Source of the DNA: Mucilaginibacter sp. PAMC 26640 | GTDB taxonomy: Bacteria; Bacteroidota; Bacteroidia; Sphingobacteriales; Sphingobacteriaceae | Direction of reading: 5' to 3' | DNA: 64,000 bases | NCBI GenBank assembly: GCA_001596135.1 | Contig: CP014773.1 | Coordinates: forward strand, 4,712,001-4,776,000 | Part shown: positions 9,236 through 17,786 of the stretch, one piece after another | Layout of the letters: each line of letters starts with the position of its first letter | Position numbering within the stretch: the first letter of the stretch is position 1 | Program-made: the position numbers and the translations under genes | The notes under the pieces: model-generated | Database searches by the model: none | The model's input: the letters and a program-made list of their open reading frames with translations, nothing else | What the model was told of the DNA's origin: nothing

Positions 9236-9404
9236 GGATATTGCACAGTAAATTCATTGTGCCAATATTGTCCATCATGTGTGTTAGATATGTATTCAAT
9301 CTCATTGATTCCAAAAGCTTTAGATCGCCTAATGGGAAAATCCGAAATTATGTGTGGTAAGCCATGTATGAAGGGTTACGGATGACCGTGGGAACCGTAA
9401 TAGG

Positions 9405-9952
9405 CACTTTAGCCCTCGGATTTACTATCGAATTTATAAAGAGATTTTTAGATTAAACGGATGGGACTACACTGTAAACCGCATAAAAAATCACCCAGGA
9501 ATTATAGGTACTTGGACAAGACAACTTATTAATAATCTGCTGTCAAAAGGCATTTTAGAAGAGCTTGAGAAAAAGACACAAATAGCTCAGCAGGTAAAAA
9601 AACCGCTCGCCTACAACAAGGCCTTACGCTCGATTTTGGAGAGCCGCACTTAGAAAACAATTAATCTCAGTTATCACACTGACGAATATTTCTGATACAT
9701 GGCAAGAGTTTCTAAAAAACTTTGGAAAGAAATTCAAAAAAGAACTTTTAGAACCGCCACCAACAAGCTTTAAAAAAGGAATCGTAAAAACATTTCGGCA
9801 AAAAATATTTGGAGTTAAATGGAGATTTATTTGGACAGACCGATTTGTTTGGAAACCAAGTCCAACAAGACTTAAAAGAAGATAGACAGCCGCCTTTATC
9901 AGACTTTAATAATAAGCTAAAAACCGCTTTAAACTACAACCCAAAAAAATGA
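9405..9952 (+). pseudogene. P63C-domain protein remnant, broken by several frameshifts
   Basis: No long reading frame exists here, but reading the three plus frames in succession gives a recognisable P63C-like C-terminal half. Frame one (9405-9653) reads IYKEIFRLNGWDY, then TWTRQLINNLLSKGILEELE and ends at a TAG. Frame three picks up DFGEPHL from 9632. Frame two continues from 9655 with KQLISVITLTNISDTWQEF to a TAG at 9883. A last change of frame gives PLSDFNNKLKTALNYNPKK ending at TGA 9950-9952. P63C proteins have the same order: a FYxEIxRLxGW segment, a GVLEEL segment, GxPxLRxxLxSVI. They are often carried by phages and mobile elements. At least three frame changes make it a dead gene. Confidence 0.65.
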
Positions 9953-9968
9953 GATTAAAAAGCATAAA

Positions 9969-9995
9969 AAAAGAGCAGAATTTTTCTGCTCTTAA
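9969..9995 (-). terminator. Intrinsic terminator for the orphan membrane protein gene
   Basis: AAGAGCAGAA / TTCTGCTCTT with a 3-base loop is preceded on the plus strand by a run of seven As, which reads as a U-run on the minus strand. It lies about 115 bases beyond the stop of the minus-strand gene ending at 10112. Confidence 0.8.
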
Positions 9996-10111
9996 TGTTA
10001 TTAACTTTGCCTTACTATAAGGTAAGTGGTGTTATTTTACAATGATATCCATAAAGTTATTTATTAAATAGACGTTAATATTTTAACAATGTTATTTTAA
10101 ATGTGTTTTTA

Positions 10112-10687
10112 TTATTTAATCTTAAACGTATTCCCACTTAAGAAGTTGCCCTGTTCGATATTGCCAGTATGTTTATATGACTTACTTTTAACAATAGAGA
10201 AACCCGTTAATGAATGTTTTGCTATTATTTCAAAAGTAATAAACTTTCTTTGATTTAAACAAGTTTTTATGTCATGATAAGTAGAAAACTGCGCTGCGTA
10301 GTTAGTTCTACTGCTCAATCGTTTATCGGGAAGGAAAAAGTCTTGCCAAAGATGTTTCCAACATATTTGCGGCAATACCCATTGCTCGCTTTTTCGTAAA
10401 GGCACTTCGATATAGGAAACATCATCTCCATTTAGCGAAGGCGTCTGTTCGCATATGTACAATTTAATTTTTATATCATATGCATAATAAAGCAAAGATT
10501 TATTCACAACCTTAAATGAAAATAAATTTTGATTCCCAGAACCTGTATTTTCTTTAGAACAAGAAATACTATCCCCAATACGGATTTTAGGTTTAAATCT
10601 GCTTATTATGATTAGGAAAATGGCGGAAGACATAATACCTACAACTATAGCAGATATAGAATCAGTAAGAAATTTTGTATAAATCAT
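10112..10687 (-). CDS. Unknown protein with one N-terminal membrane helix
   Basis: I do not recognise this protein. From the start at 10687 it has 191 residues: one membrane helix (about residues 9-30, SAIVVGIMSSAIFLIIIS) followed by a soluble domain of about 160 residues rich in beta-strand-forming residues (FSFKVVNKSLLYYAYDIKIKL suggests an Ig-like sandwich beginning). Longer starts up to 10819 exist but add polar and Cys-containing sequence ahead of the helix. Base composition is more AT-rich than neighbouring genes, and it lies beside a P63C remnant, so it may be recently acquired. It is a single-gene unit with its own terminator. Confidence 0.6.
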   Translation of the reverse strand: MIYTKFLTDSISAIVVGIMSSAIFLIIISRFKPKIRIGDSISCSKENTGSGNQNLFSFKVVNKSLLYYAYDIKIKLYICEQTPSLNGDDVSYIEVPLRKSEQWVLPQICWKHLWQDFFLPDKRLSSRTNYAAQFSTYHDIKTCLNQRKFITFEIIAKHSLTGFSIVKSKSYKHTGNIEQGNFLSGNTFKIK

Positions 10688-10943
10688 GTGATTGGTTAAG
10701 CTCGCCAAACGTACAAAATAATTTCGATTTATAATATGTAACTGTTTAGTGTAAACTTGTATGTAGTTACAAAATATTACCATAGCACATTTAAGCGGGA
10801 TAATTTTGCCAACGTTCAATAATTATACAGCCCTGATTGAAGGAGGTGCTTTGTTGGTAATAGACGATGACAGACAAAGGATCAGCATATCACCTCTTCG
10901 ATTAGCCGGTTAAAGCAGGATAAAGTTGATCACTCCTATCCTG

Positions 10944-13900
10944 CTACTTAAAATTTCTTCCTCCGTAAAACACCTCCTTTTGGGGATCATCACGCGATGG
11001 GCGGTTACCGTCGCCGTGATATGGTTTGGTAGTTTCATCGCCACGGGCCAGCGTCAATACCGGCAAATCTTCTTTGTTATTTTTGGTGAGGCCTCGCATT
11101 AGTTTGGTAAGATCGAAACAGCGCTTTACAATTACGTGTACCACAATTCCTTCGCGCTGTAAGGTACCCTCTACCATCAGCAGGCGTGCCTGGAGTATTT
11201 CCTTACGGTATTTATCAAAAAGGCTTTCAAACACCACCAGGTTAGAGAAACCGGTTTCATCTTCTATGGTAATAAAACACACCCCTTTGGCCGTACCGGG
11301 CCTTTGCCGCACCAATACCAAACCGGCAACTCTAACGGTTGCACCATTGGCTATGCCATCCAGCTCTTTAGTGGAAGAGATACGCAGTAAGCTCAGTTTT
11401 TCGCGCACAAAACTTACCGGATGTGCTTTTAGCGAAAGTGCTGTAGTAGCGTAATCTTGTATCACATGTTCTGATGCGGCCATTAAGGGCAGAGACACCT
11501 GCGTTTCTATCACACTTTCTGAAGGCTGACCGGCAAATAACGCAACCGGGGCATCTGCCAGTGCAGCTACTTCCCAAAGCGCTTGTCGCCTGTCTAACCC
11601 AATGGACCGGAAAGCGTCACCATCGGCCAGCCGTTCCATTGCGGCCTGGGAAATCCCGGCATGCTGCAATTGTGTAATGGTTTTATAACCGCCCATTGGT
11701 TTGGCCCGTACCAACAGCTGCATATCTTCTTCCCGCAGGCCTTTTATCTGCCGCAAACCAATCCTTAGCGGGCGGTATTTATCCTCGCCTGTTTCCAGTG
11801 TATTATCCCAAAAGGAAAGGTTGATATCTGCCGGCCTTACTTCTACCCCATGTTTACGGGCATCTATCACAATTTGTGCAGGCTGATAAAAACCCATAGG
11901 CAAACTATTGAGCAAGGCACAGGCAAATACATCAGGGTAATAACATTTAAGCCAGCAGGAAACGTATACCAGCAAGGCAAAACTCGCGGCATGGCTCTCC
12001 GGGAAACCGTAGCTACCAAATCCCTCAAGTTGTTTAAATACTCTTTTAGCAAATGACTCTTCATATCCCCTATCCGTCATACCTGTCACCAGCTTTTTCT
12101 GAAAAGCACTCACCAGTCCTTTTGCCTTAAAAGTAGCCATGCTACGGCGCAGTTCATCTGCTTCGGCTGGTGTAAAACCGGCTGCTACAATAGCAATTTC
12201 CATAGCCTGCTCCTGAAAGAGCGGTACCCCGAGCGTTCGCCCTAAAATCGCCCTTAATTCTTCTTTTGGATACTCTTCCGCTTCTTCTTTATTGCGCCTG
12301 CGCAGGTATGGGTGCACCATATCTCCCTGTATCGGCCCTGGGCGAACAATGGCTACCTCAATCACCAGATCATAGAACTTTGCCGGTTTGAGGCGGGGAA
12401 GCATAGACATTTGCGCGCGGCTTTCTATCTGAAAAACGCCCAGGGTATCTGCCTGCTGAATCATTTCATACACTTTGGGATCATCCTCCTTATTGATCTC
12501 CGCCAGCGTAAGATCTTTACCATAATGATCTTTTGCCAGATCAAACGCTTTGCGGATACAGGTGAGCATCCCCAGGCCCAGCACATCCACCTTTAAAAAG
12601 CCCAGCGCATCAATATCATCCTTGTTCCACTCCACGCAGGTACGGTCTTCCATCCGGGCATTCATAATAGGGCACAGATCTGATAGTTTACCCTGCGTAA
12701 TTACAAAGCCACCCGTATGCTGCCCCAGCTGCCGCGGAAAGCCAATGAGCTGACCGATCAGCTGCAACACTTTTTTCAAATGCGGATCATGAGGGTTCAG
12801 GCCCTGTTCTTCTAACTGACTGCCCTCCAAAAACTCCTCATCGAAATGCCATACCGCGCTGGAAAAGCGGTTAATGGTATCAACCGAAAGCCCCATGGCC
12901 TTCCCTACATCGCGAATAGCGCCTTTATATCGCTCCTGCGTAACGGTTGCCACAATGGCCGACCGGTGCCGGCCGTATTTATTATAGATATACTGGATCA
13001 CTTCCTCCCTTCGTTCATGTTCGAAATCCACATCGATGTCAGGCGGTTCGTCCCGCGCATCCGACATAAACCTGGCAAAAAGCAGGTTGAATTTAGAGGG
13101 ATCTACCGAGGTGATACCCAAACAATAGCACACCACAGAATTGGCCGCAGAGCCCCGCCCCTGGCAAAGGATGCCCTGCTCGCGTGCAAAGCGCACATAA
13201 TCATAAACCGTTAAAAAATAGGAGGCATAATTTTTTTTCTCCATAAAGTCCAGCTCCATTTCAATATTTTCCCTCACCTTTTGGGGAATTTCATTATTGA
13301 ATTTTTCATTGGCGCCTTTCCATGCCAGGTGTACCAGTTCCTGCTGCGGGGTACGCCCTTCGCTGGTAATTTCTTCGGGATAAATATATTTGAGACTGTC
13401 TAAAGAAAATTTACAGGCTTCGGCAATGGCTAAGGCATTTTCAATTGCCTCCGGGTATTTTTGAAACAAACGGTGCATTTCTTCAACGGGCTTTAAATGC
13501 CGCTCTGCATTTTCATGCAGCCTGAAACCCGCATTCTGGATGGTGCACTTTTCGCGCACACAAGTGAGTATATCCTGGAGTTCACGCCGTTCGGCAACAT
13601 GATAGTGGGCATCATTAGTGGCTACTAATGGCACCCCCAGTTTAGAGAGGCGATGTAATCTTTTTTCATCATTGCCATTATAGCTGCGCGATGCTGCCAA
13701 ATAGAGGTTATCACCAAAAGCCCGGCGATAATCGGCCAGATCCTGTAAAAATGTAGCCTCGAAATTAAAGGTTTCGGTTAAACTATCCGGCGGCACCACA
13801 ATAAGCTTTATGCCTTCGGCATGCGTGTATACATCTGCTTTGTATAAATGGCATTCTCCTTTTTCTGCACGCAGGTTGCCGATGGTAAGCAAATTAGATA

Positions 13901-14198
13901 GCCTGCTGTAAGCAGCCGTGTCGGTAGGGTAAGCCATCAGGCTGGGACCATCTAGCAGGTCGATCCGGCAGGCAGGAATAAAACGAATGCTCTTTTCCTT
14001 TTCGCCTTCATCCTCCCTGCTATTTCTGAGTTTTTTAGCAGCCACATGGGCGCGCACAATCCCTGCAAAAGTATTCCGATCTGTTACAGCGATAGCCGTA
14101 TAACCGTATATATCTGCCTGTTGCACCATTTCTTCGGGGTGAGATGCCCCCCTCAAGAAAGTGAAATTGCTGGTTACCTGTAATTCTGCGTATTGCAT
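10944..14198 (-). CDS. dnaE2: Error-prone DNA polymerase III alpha subunit DnaE2
   Basis: C-family polymerase of 1084 residues, the catalytic partner of ImuA and ImuB in damage-induced mutagenesis. The N-terminal PHP domain starts with ELQVTSNFTFLRGASHPEE and contains AVTDRNTFAG; the palm domain carries PDIDVDFEHERR (about residue 390) with the catalytic acidic residues; the thumb/fingers region and helix-hairpin-helix segment (FGSYGFPESHAASFALLVY) follow; an OB fold lies near residue 970 (GLVLVRQRPGTAKGVCFITIE). The length and ending are those of DnaE2 rather than replicative DnaE (about 1160-1200). It is 137 bases downstream of imuB on the same strand and is probably part of the same damage-regulated cassette. 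Confidence 0.95.
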   Translation of the reverse strand: MQYAELQVTSNFTFLRGASHPEEMVQQADIYGYTAIAVTDRNTFAGIVRAHVAAKKLRNSREDEGEKEKSIRFIPACRIDLLDGPSLMAYPTDTAAYSRLSNLLTIGNLRAEKGECHLYKADVYTHAEGIKLIVVPPDSLTETFNFEATFLQDLADYRRAFGDNLYLAASRSYNGNDEKRLHRLSKLGVPLVATNDAHYHVAERRELQDILTCVREKCTIQNAGFRLHENAERHLKPVEEMHRLFQKYPEAIENALAIAEACKFSLDSLKYIYPEEITSEGRTPQQELVHLAWKGANEKFNNEIPQKVRENIEMELDFMEKKNYASYFLTVYDYVRFAREQGILCQGRGSAANSVVCYCLGITSVDPSKFNLLFARFMSDARDEPPDIDVDFEHERREEVIQYIYNKYGRHRSAIVATVTQERYKGAIRDVGKAMGLSVDTINRFSSAVWHFDEEFLEGSQLEEQGLNPHDPHLKKVLQLIGQLIGFPRQLGQHTGGFVITQGKLSDLCPIMNARMEDRTCVEWNKDDIDALGFLKVDVLGLGMLTCIRKAFDLAKDHYGKDLTLAEINKEDDPKVYEMIQQADTLGVFQIESRAQMSMLPRLKPAKFYDLVIEVAIVRPGPIQGDMVHPYLRRRNKEEAEEYPKEELRAILGRTLGVPLFQEQAMEIAIVAAGFTPAEADELRRSMATFKAKGLVSAFQKKLVTGMTDRGYEESFAKRVFKQLEGFGSYGFPESHAASFALLVYVSCWLKCYYPDVFACALLNSLPMGFYQPAQIVIDARKHGVEVRPADINLSFWDNTLETGEDKYRPLRIGLRQIKGLREEDMQLLVRAKPMGGYKTITQLQHAGISQAAMERLADGDAFRSIGLDRRQALWEVAALADAPVALFAGQPSESVIETQVSLPLMAASEHVIQDYATTALSLKAHPVSFVREKLSLLRISSTKELDGIANGATVRVAGLVLVRQRPGTAKGVCFITIEDETGFSNLVVFESLFDKYRKEILQARLLMVEGTLQREGIVVHVIVKRCFDLTKLMRGLTKNNKEDLPVLTLARGDETTKPYHGDGNRPSRDDPQKEVFYGGRNFK

Positions 14199-14335
14199 TT
14201 AACTCTTTGTATTTATCAGTTGCCTTTCTCCATCTTTACTGGTGGAGAATTTAACTCACCCCCCGCCCCCTATCTGCTACGCAAAGAGGGGGAGATATGG
14301 CTTTGCTGCATTTAAGCCTGCCACATCAATATAAA

Positions 14336-15838
14336 TCAGGCAAAAAAACCATGAATAAACCACTGGTTGCTGCCATCTGGCTGGTAATGTCCCAGCCTGA
14401 ACAACCAGTACCGCTGCCCATCCTGATCTTCTACATTATAGTAATCGCGGTGCTGCCCGCCTTCCAGCCACCATTCGCGTTCTATGCGTTCGGGGCCGTC
14501 GGCTCGTTTTATATGGTGCCGCTGATTTTTGTATATAAATACAATCGGCGGATAATCCGGAATGGGGGCGGCCACTTCAATAGCTTCGGGCCGGGGTAGT
14601 AACCGCACTGGTCTGGGTTTATCGCTCCGCCAGTTAATGGCCGGCTTGTCTTCCAGTGATACTGCCTTCTTAATACTGCGTTCGGGCCAGTAATGCTCAT
14701 CGGGCAGGTAACGGTGTATGGTATCTGCTCCTACTTTGCCGGCCAGCCTGTCCAGCAGCTCAATTACGCCCACATCATCCAAACCCGGTTTACCGGCCCA
14801 CATTGCCTCCTGCACCAGTGATACATCTTCCACTTTGGTGGCCTCCAATACAAAAAGCTCTATCCCTAAAGCTGGTTCAATCGAAGCAATTTTAAGCCCC
14901 AGCAGTTTAAAAAGATGATTAATATTATAGGTGGCCCGGTTGGTACCGATTTGTACCTGCTCCAATTTGCCATCAATGCGGTAACCCTTCAGCACCGCTA
15001 CCCTAATGCCTTTACCTTCCTGATGCAGCCGCTTGCACAGCGCTTCCAGCAAACGGGTAATAGCAATCTCAATGCCTACAACGGTACGGATAGGTTCCAT
15101 ACAAGGCAGGCGTTCCTGGTAGGGCGGAATGATATGCAGGGGCTGCAAAACTTCATCTGCCTGCCCTAATGCCTGGGCCAGCCGCAGCAAAAAATGCTCG
15201 CCGAAACGCCTGCGCAATACCGAGCGCGGCATATTGATAAAATTGCCGATGGTGTTTAAACCCAGCTTTTGCAGCCGCTGTAAAACCACAGGCTCCAGCC
15301 TTAAAGCTATCGGCGGTAAGCTAAGCAGTGCTGCAGCATGCTCACCGGTTTTAATAATAGGCGTTACTTTGCCATAACGGGCAATGGCCCATGCAGCGCC
15401 CGCGGTATCAGCCATGGCGGCGCGTACATCATAGCCTTTACTGCGCAGGCGGTTAACTATTTCTTTCAGATAATCGCGTTCACTGCCCCAAAGATGTGTG
15501 CAGCCGCTTACATCCAGCATCAGCCCATCCGGCAGATCGGTAGCGATAATGGGCGTATACCTGGTACACCACTCGCCCAGGCCTTTTAACAATTTGGCCG
15601 CACGACCGGGCTTTTCATCAAACACCTGCAAATCACTAATAATGGCTTTGGCATCTGCAACAGGCATTCCTATAACTACACCCTCTTCCATCGCTTTAAG
15701 GTTAGCCGCAACAATAAGCATACGGCCATGATCCGGCGCGGAGAATATAAGGGGCAGGTCCTTCAGTTCTGGTCGGCGGAGCGTGAGCCAGTCGGTAGTT
15801 AAATACCTGAACCATATGGATACAAAGCGGCGCTGCAT
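14336..15838 (-). CDS. imuB: ImuB, inactive Y-family polymerase-like mutagenesis protein
   Basis: A 500-residue Y-family polymerase homologue that acts as the hub linking DnaE2 to the beta clamp. The N terminus reads RRFVSIWFRYLTTDW, where a true Y polymerase would have a DMDxF metal-binding motif, so the first catalytic carboxylate is missing as in known ImuB proteins. Further recognisable parts are LMLDVSGCTHLWG (about 105-117), the helix-hairpin-helix region (LGLNTIGNFINMPRSVLRRR, about 190-210) and a long C-terminal tail. It starts 2 bases after the imuA stop, showing translational coupling. Confidence 0.92.
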   Translation of the reverse strand: MQRRFVSIWFRYLTTDWLTLRRPELKDLPLIFSAPDHGRMLIVAANLKAMEEGVVIGMPVADAKAIISDLQVFDEKPGRAAKLLKGLGEWCTRYTPIIATDLPDGLMLDVSGCTHLWGSERDYLKEIVNRLRSKGYDVRAAMADTAGAAWAIARYGKVTPIIKTGEHAAALLSLPPIALRLEPVVLQRLQKLGLNTIGNFINMPRSVLRRRFGEHFLLRLAQALGQADEVLQPLHIIPPYQERLPCMEPIRTVVGIEIAITRLLEALCKRLHQEGKGIRVAVLKGYRIDGKLEQVQIGTNRATYNINHLFKLLGLKIASIEPALGIELFVLEATKVEDVSLVQEAMWAGKPGLDDVGVIELLDRLAGKVGADTIHRYLPDEHYWPERSIKKAVSLEDKPAINWRSDKPRPVRLLPRPEAIEVAAPIPDYPPIVFIYKNQRHHIKRADGPERIEREWWLEGGQHRDYYNVEDQDGQRYWLFRLGHYQPDGSNQWFIHGFFA

Positions 15839-15840
15839 AA

Positions 15841-16575
15841 TTACCCTGCATTAAGCATTTGCTGCTTAACCCCGCTTTCGGCAACTGTTTCAGCAATGGA
15901 AACAAACCGCCCGGTTAGCCATTCTGCTTGCCATATACCCGGGTTGCCGTTACGTACTTTTAATAATTCAACATTCCAGCGCGGATGGCCAACACCCGGT
16001 AAGCCATCCTGCAGCTCACTGGGCAGGTGGGTGATCTTCCAGCGGGCAGTGCAGGCAGTTGTACCCAGCTTACGCGCATCGGTACGCATCATAAAACCGG
16101 TTACTTTGCTTTGCTCAACAGCCAGCTGTAAACGGCGCGACTGGGTAAAGCTGATCTCGTTCAGTTCAGCAATAACGGCAGAAAGGCCTCCGCATTTTAA
16201 GGCCTCTTCCGTAGCCCAAAGTACGTCACGCTCGCGTTTCAGGTCAACAAATATCATTTTATCCGGCTCTACCCCAAAAGTTTTTAAAGAGGGTGGAAAA
16301 AGTGAGCGCGATGTGCTGATCCATAAACAAGCACCGCCCTGTTTCATAAGTGATTTTAAAATTCCGCCCACAAAACCACCACTTGCGGCAGCATCTTCGG
16401 GCCGGGTAGTTAAAAACTCATGTATAGCGCCAACCGGGAAAATACCATTTGGAAAAGCCCCTTCTATTGGCCCTAAACCAATAGTTTGGGTAGCCCCGGT
16501 GGGCGGCTTAAACCCTTGCAAAAGCAAAATATCCTTTTGCAGCTGGTTAATGATCTCTTTTTTTGATTCGGCCAT
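15841..16575 (-). CDS. imuA: ImuA, RecA-like mutagenesis protein
   Basis: A 244-residue ImuA/SulA-like protein of the RecA-fold family. It has a helical N terminus (KKEIINQLQKDILLLQGFK), then GPIEGAFPNGIFPVGAIHEF, the family hallmark, followed by a degenerate ATPase core: GGFVGGILKSLMKQGGACLW where a Walker A would be, FVDLKRERDVLWATEEALKCG, and SAVIAELNEISFTQSRRLQLA. In other bacteria ImuA (or ImuA') interacts with ImuB and RecA in mutagenic translesion synthesis. It is 2 bases ahead of imuB and 7 bases behind the 124-residue unknown gene. Confidence 0.92.
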   Translation of the reverse strand: MAESKKEIINQLQKDILLLQGFKPPTGATQTIGLGPIEGAFPNGIFPVGAIHEFLTTRPEDAAASGGFVGGILKSLMKQGGACLWISTSRSLFPPSLKTFGVEPDKMIFVDLKRERDVLWATEEALKCGGLSAVIAELNEISFTQSRRLQLAVEQSKVTGFMMRTDARKLGTTACTARWKITHLPSELQDGLPGVGHPRWNVELLKVRNGNPGIWQAEWLTGRFVSIAETVAESGVKQQMLNAG

Positions 16576-16582
16576 AACATTA

Positions 16583-16957
16583 TCAGTTTAATCCCGGTGC
16601 ACGAAAAACAGGGATGAATAAAGCCATATAAGCCGTAAGATGAACGATCATATGCCGGCCGATAGCTTCACCAATTTCCCGAACAGCGCCATCACCCAAA
16701 GGGCTTTGATAAGCCATGTTCCAGCTATCAGCATCTACGTAGCGCAACTGGGAATCGTCTTCGGTTATCCTCGAATTACGATCATACCACTTGCCCTGAT
16801 CAAGTAAAAGGGTAAGCGTAATAAACTCCCTGCCGTTATGATATTCGATAATAAATTGCGGCGCGTAGGGCATATCCCATTGCTCCGGCGGCACTTCGTC
16901 CACCTGGATCCGGGTTACTCCCTGGCTTAATTCAACATCTATATAAAACTCCTGCAT
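16583..16957 (-). CDS. Unknown 124-residue first gene of the imuA-imuB-dnaE2 cassette
   Basis: I do not recognise a family. It is a soluble protein with an acidic first half (VELSQGVTRIQVDEVPPEQW) containing several aromatic residues, a central charged segment (KWYDRNSRITEDDSQLRYVD) and a C-terminal hydrophobic helix (about residues 100-117). It ends 7 bases before the imuA start and shares the only promoter region of the cassette, so it is almost certainly co-transcribed with it. An operator-like dyad sits 17 bases upstream of its ATG. A role in mutagenesis or its control is inferred from position only. Confidence 0.75.
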   Translation of the reverse strand: MQEFYIDVELSQGVTRIQVDEVPPEQWDMPYAPQFIIEYHNGREFITLTLLLDQGKWYDRNSRITEDDSQLRYVDADSWNMAYQSPLGDGAVREIGEAIGRHMIVHLTAYMALFIPVFRAPGLN

Positions 16958-16973
16958 AAAACTTAATACAAAT

Positions 16974-16998
16974 ATAATGCTAAAAATATTAGCATTAT
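16974..16998. promoter_or_regulatory. Operator-like dyad ahead of the imu cassette
   Basis: Perfect 10-base arms ATAATGCTAA / TTAGCATTAT are separated by AAATA and lie 17 bases upstream of the first cassette gene. The arms contain a TATAAT-like stretch. Position and symmetry suit a repressor such as a LexA-type damage regulator, but no regulator is encoded nearby and the binding factor is unknown. Confidence 0.55.
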
Positions 16999-17130
16999 AA
17001 GAGTGTTGATAAAAAGTTTTTTAGGATAGTTACAGGTTAAATTCTCAAGAAAATTTAAGCTATCAGCGAAAGGCCGGGTTAGTTTTAATCAGAAAAAGTG
17101 TAAATATTTGTCAGTAAGATGTGATGGAAG

Positions 17131-17331
17131 TTTGTTCCAAAGTGTTCCATCGGGGTATTCCGAAGCCTATTATCAAGCGGCAACAAATTTTACATAACTA
17201 TATAATAATAAGATTATTATATAGTTTACCTCAACAACAGGGATGTTCCAATTTGTTCCACTTAAACTCATTATATATCTGAATATCAAGTTTTTACAAA
17301 AAAAGCTGTTCCACCTTCACAAAGTGGAACA
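17131..17331. repeat. Cluster of GTTCCA boxes between the imu cassette and the cupin gene
   Basis: GTTCCA occurs at 17134, 17144, 17245, 17255 and 17308, with an inverted copy (TGGAAC) at 17325. The first four form two pairs, each with copies exactly 10 bases apart, one helical turn. The last two form an inverted repeat, TGTTCCAC (17307-17314) / GTGGAACA (17324-17331). The 446-base gap between genes is otherwise without coding potential. Confidence 0.6.
17196..17226. promoter_or_regulatory. 31-base perfect palindrome, AT-rich
   Basis: AACTATATAATAAT and its exact complement ATTATTATATAGTT flank a 3-base centre (AAG). The arms lack GC pairs and no T-run follows, so it is not a typical terminator; an operator or protein-binding site is more likely. 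It sits in the middle of the GTTCCA box cluster. Confidence 0.55.
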
Positions 17332-17403
17332 AACCTCGTTTATAGCTGAAAGAAGTTTACAGTAATTCTACTACATTTCTTAGCTTAGCCACCGATACAT
17401 CAT

Positions 17404-17778
17404 ATGATAAAAGCTTATAAATTATATACCGGCGAAGACGGGCATTCGCATGTACAAACGGGCACAATTAGTGAAGGGGTGATGAACCAGGCATCATCTG
17501 TGCGTTTCCAGGAATCGCCGCCACATTCGTTTTACGACTGGCACAACGCCCCTACCGAACAGTATGTGATCACCCTTTGCGGAACGCTTGAATTTGAGAC
17601 CAGGCCCGGTGAAACTTTCATTATAAAACCGGGAGAAATATTGGTTGCAATGGATACCACCGGCACTGCCCACAAATGGAAACTGATTGACGATGCCCCG
17701 TGGCGCCGCGTATATGTAGCCTTTGAAGCCAGCCAGCAGTTTAATTTTGTGCCGGATGAAACCAACAGCCGGGCTTAA
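17404..17778 (+). CDS. Small cupin-domain protein
   Basis: A 124-residue single-domain cupin. The barrel is visible from FYDWHNAPTEQYVITLCGTLEF through GETFIIKPGEILVAMDTTGTAHKW: the first motif has the glycine-rich turn but with His/Glu placed as WHNAPTEQYV, and the second motif has the PGE...H arrangement. Such small cupins bind a metal and may act as isomerases, dioxygenases or simple sensors; the specific activity is not readable. It converges on uxuA, 8 bases apart end to end, with no obvious hairpin between them. A link to hexuronate metabolism is possible but not shown. Confidence 0.75.
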   Translation: MIKAYKLYTGEDGHSHVQTGTISEGVMNQASSVRFQESPPHSFYDWHNAPTEQYVITLCGTLEFETRPGETFIIKPGEILVAMDTTGTAHKWKLIDDAPWRRVYVAFEASQQFNFVPDETNSRA

Positions 17779-17786
17779 AAGAAATC

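Noticed and set aside
9236..9276. Imperfect hairpin (ATATTGCACA / TGTGCCAATAT) after the DoxX gene as a terminator
   Set aside because: Long loop, bulge and no T-run; it could be a remnant, but support is too weak.
9405..9952. P63C remnant considered as an insertion-sequence transposase
   Set aside because: No DDE-type motifs, inverted repeat ends or target-site duplication could be seen; the motifs fit P63C better.
17034..17110. Possible promoter or small RNA just upstream of the imu dyad
   Set aside because: No conserved element, hairpin or start could be recognised.
17131..17331. GTTCCA boxes considered as a CRISPR array
   Set aside because: Repeat unit is only 6-8 bases, spacing is irregular (10, about 100 and about 50 bases), and there are no cas genes.
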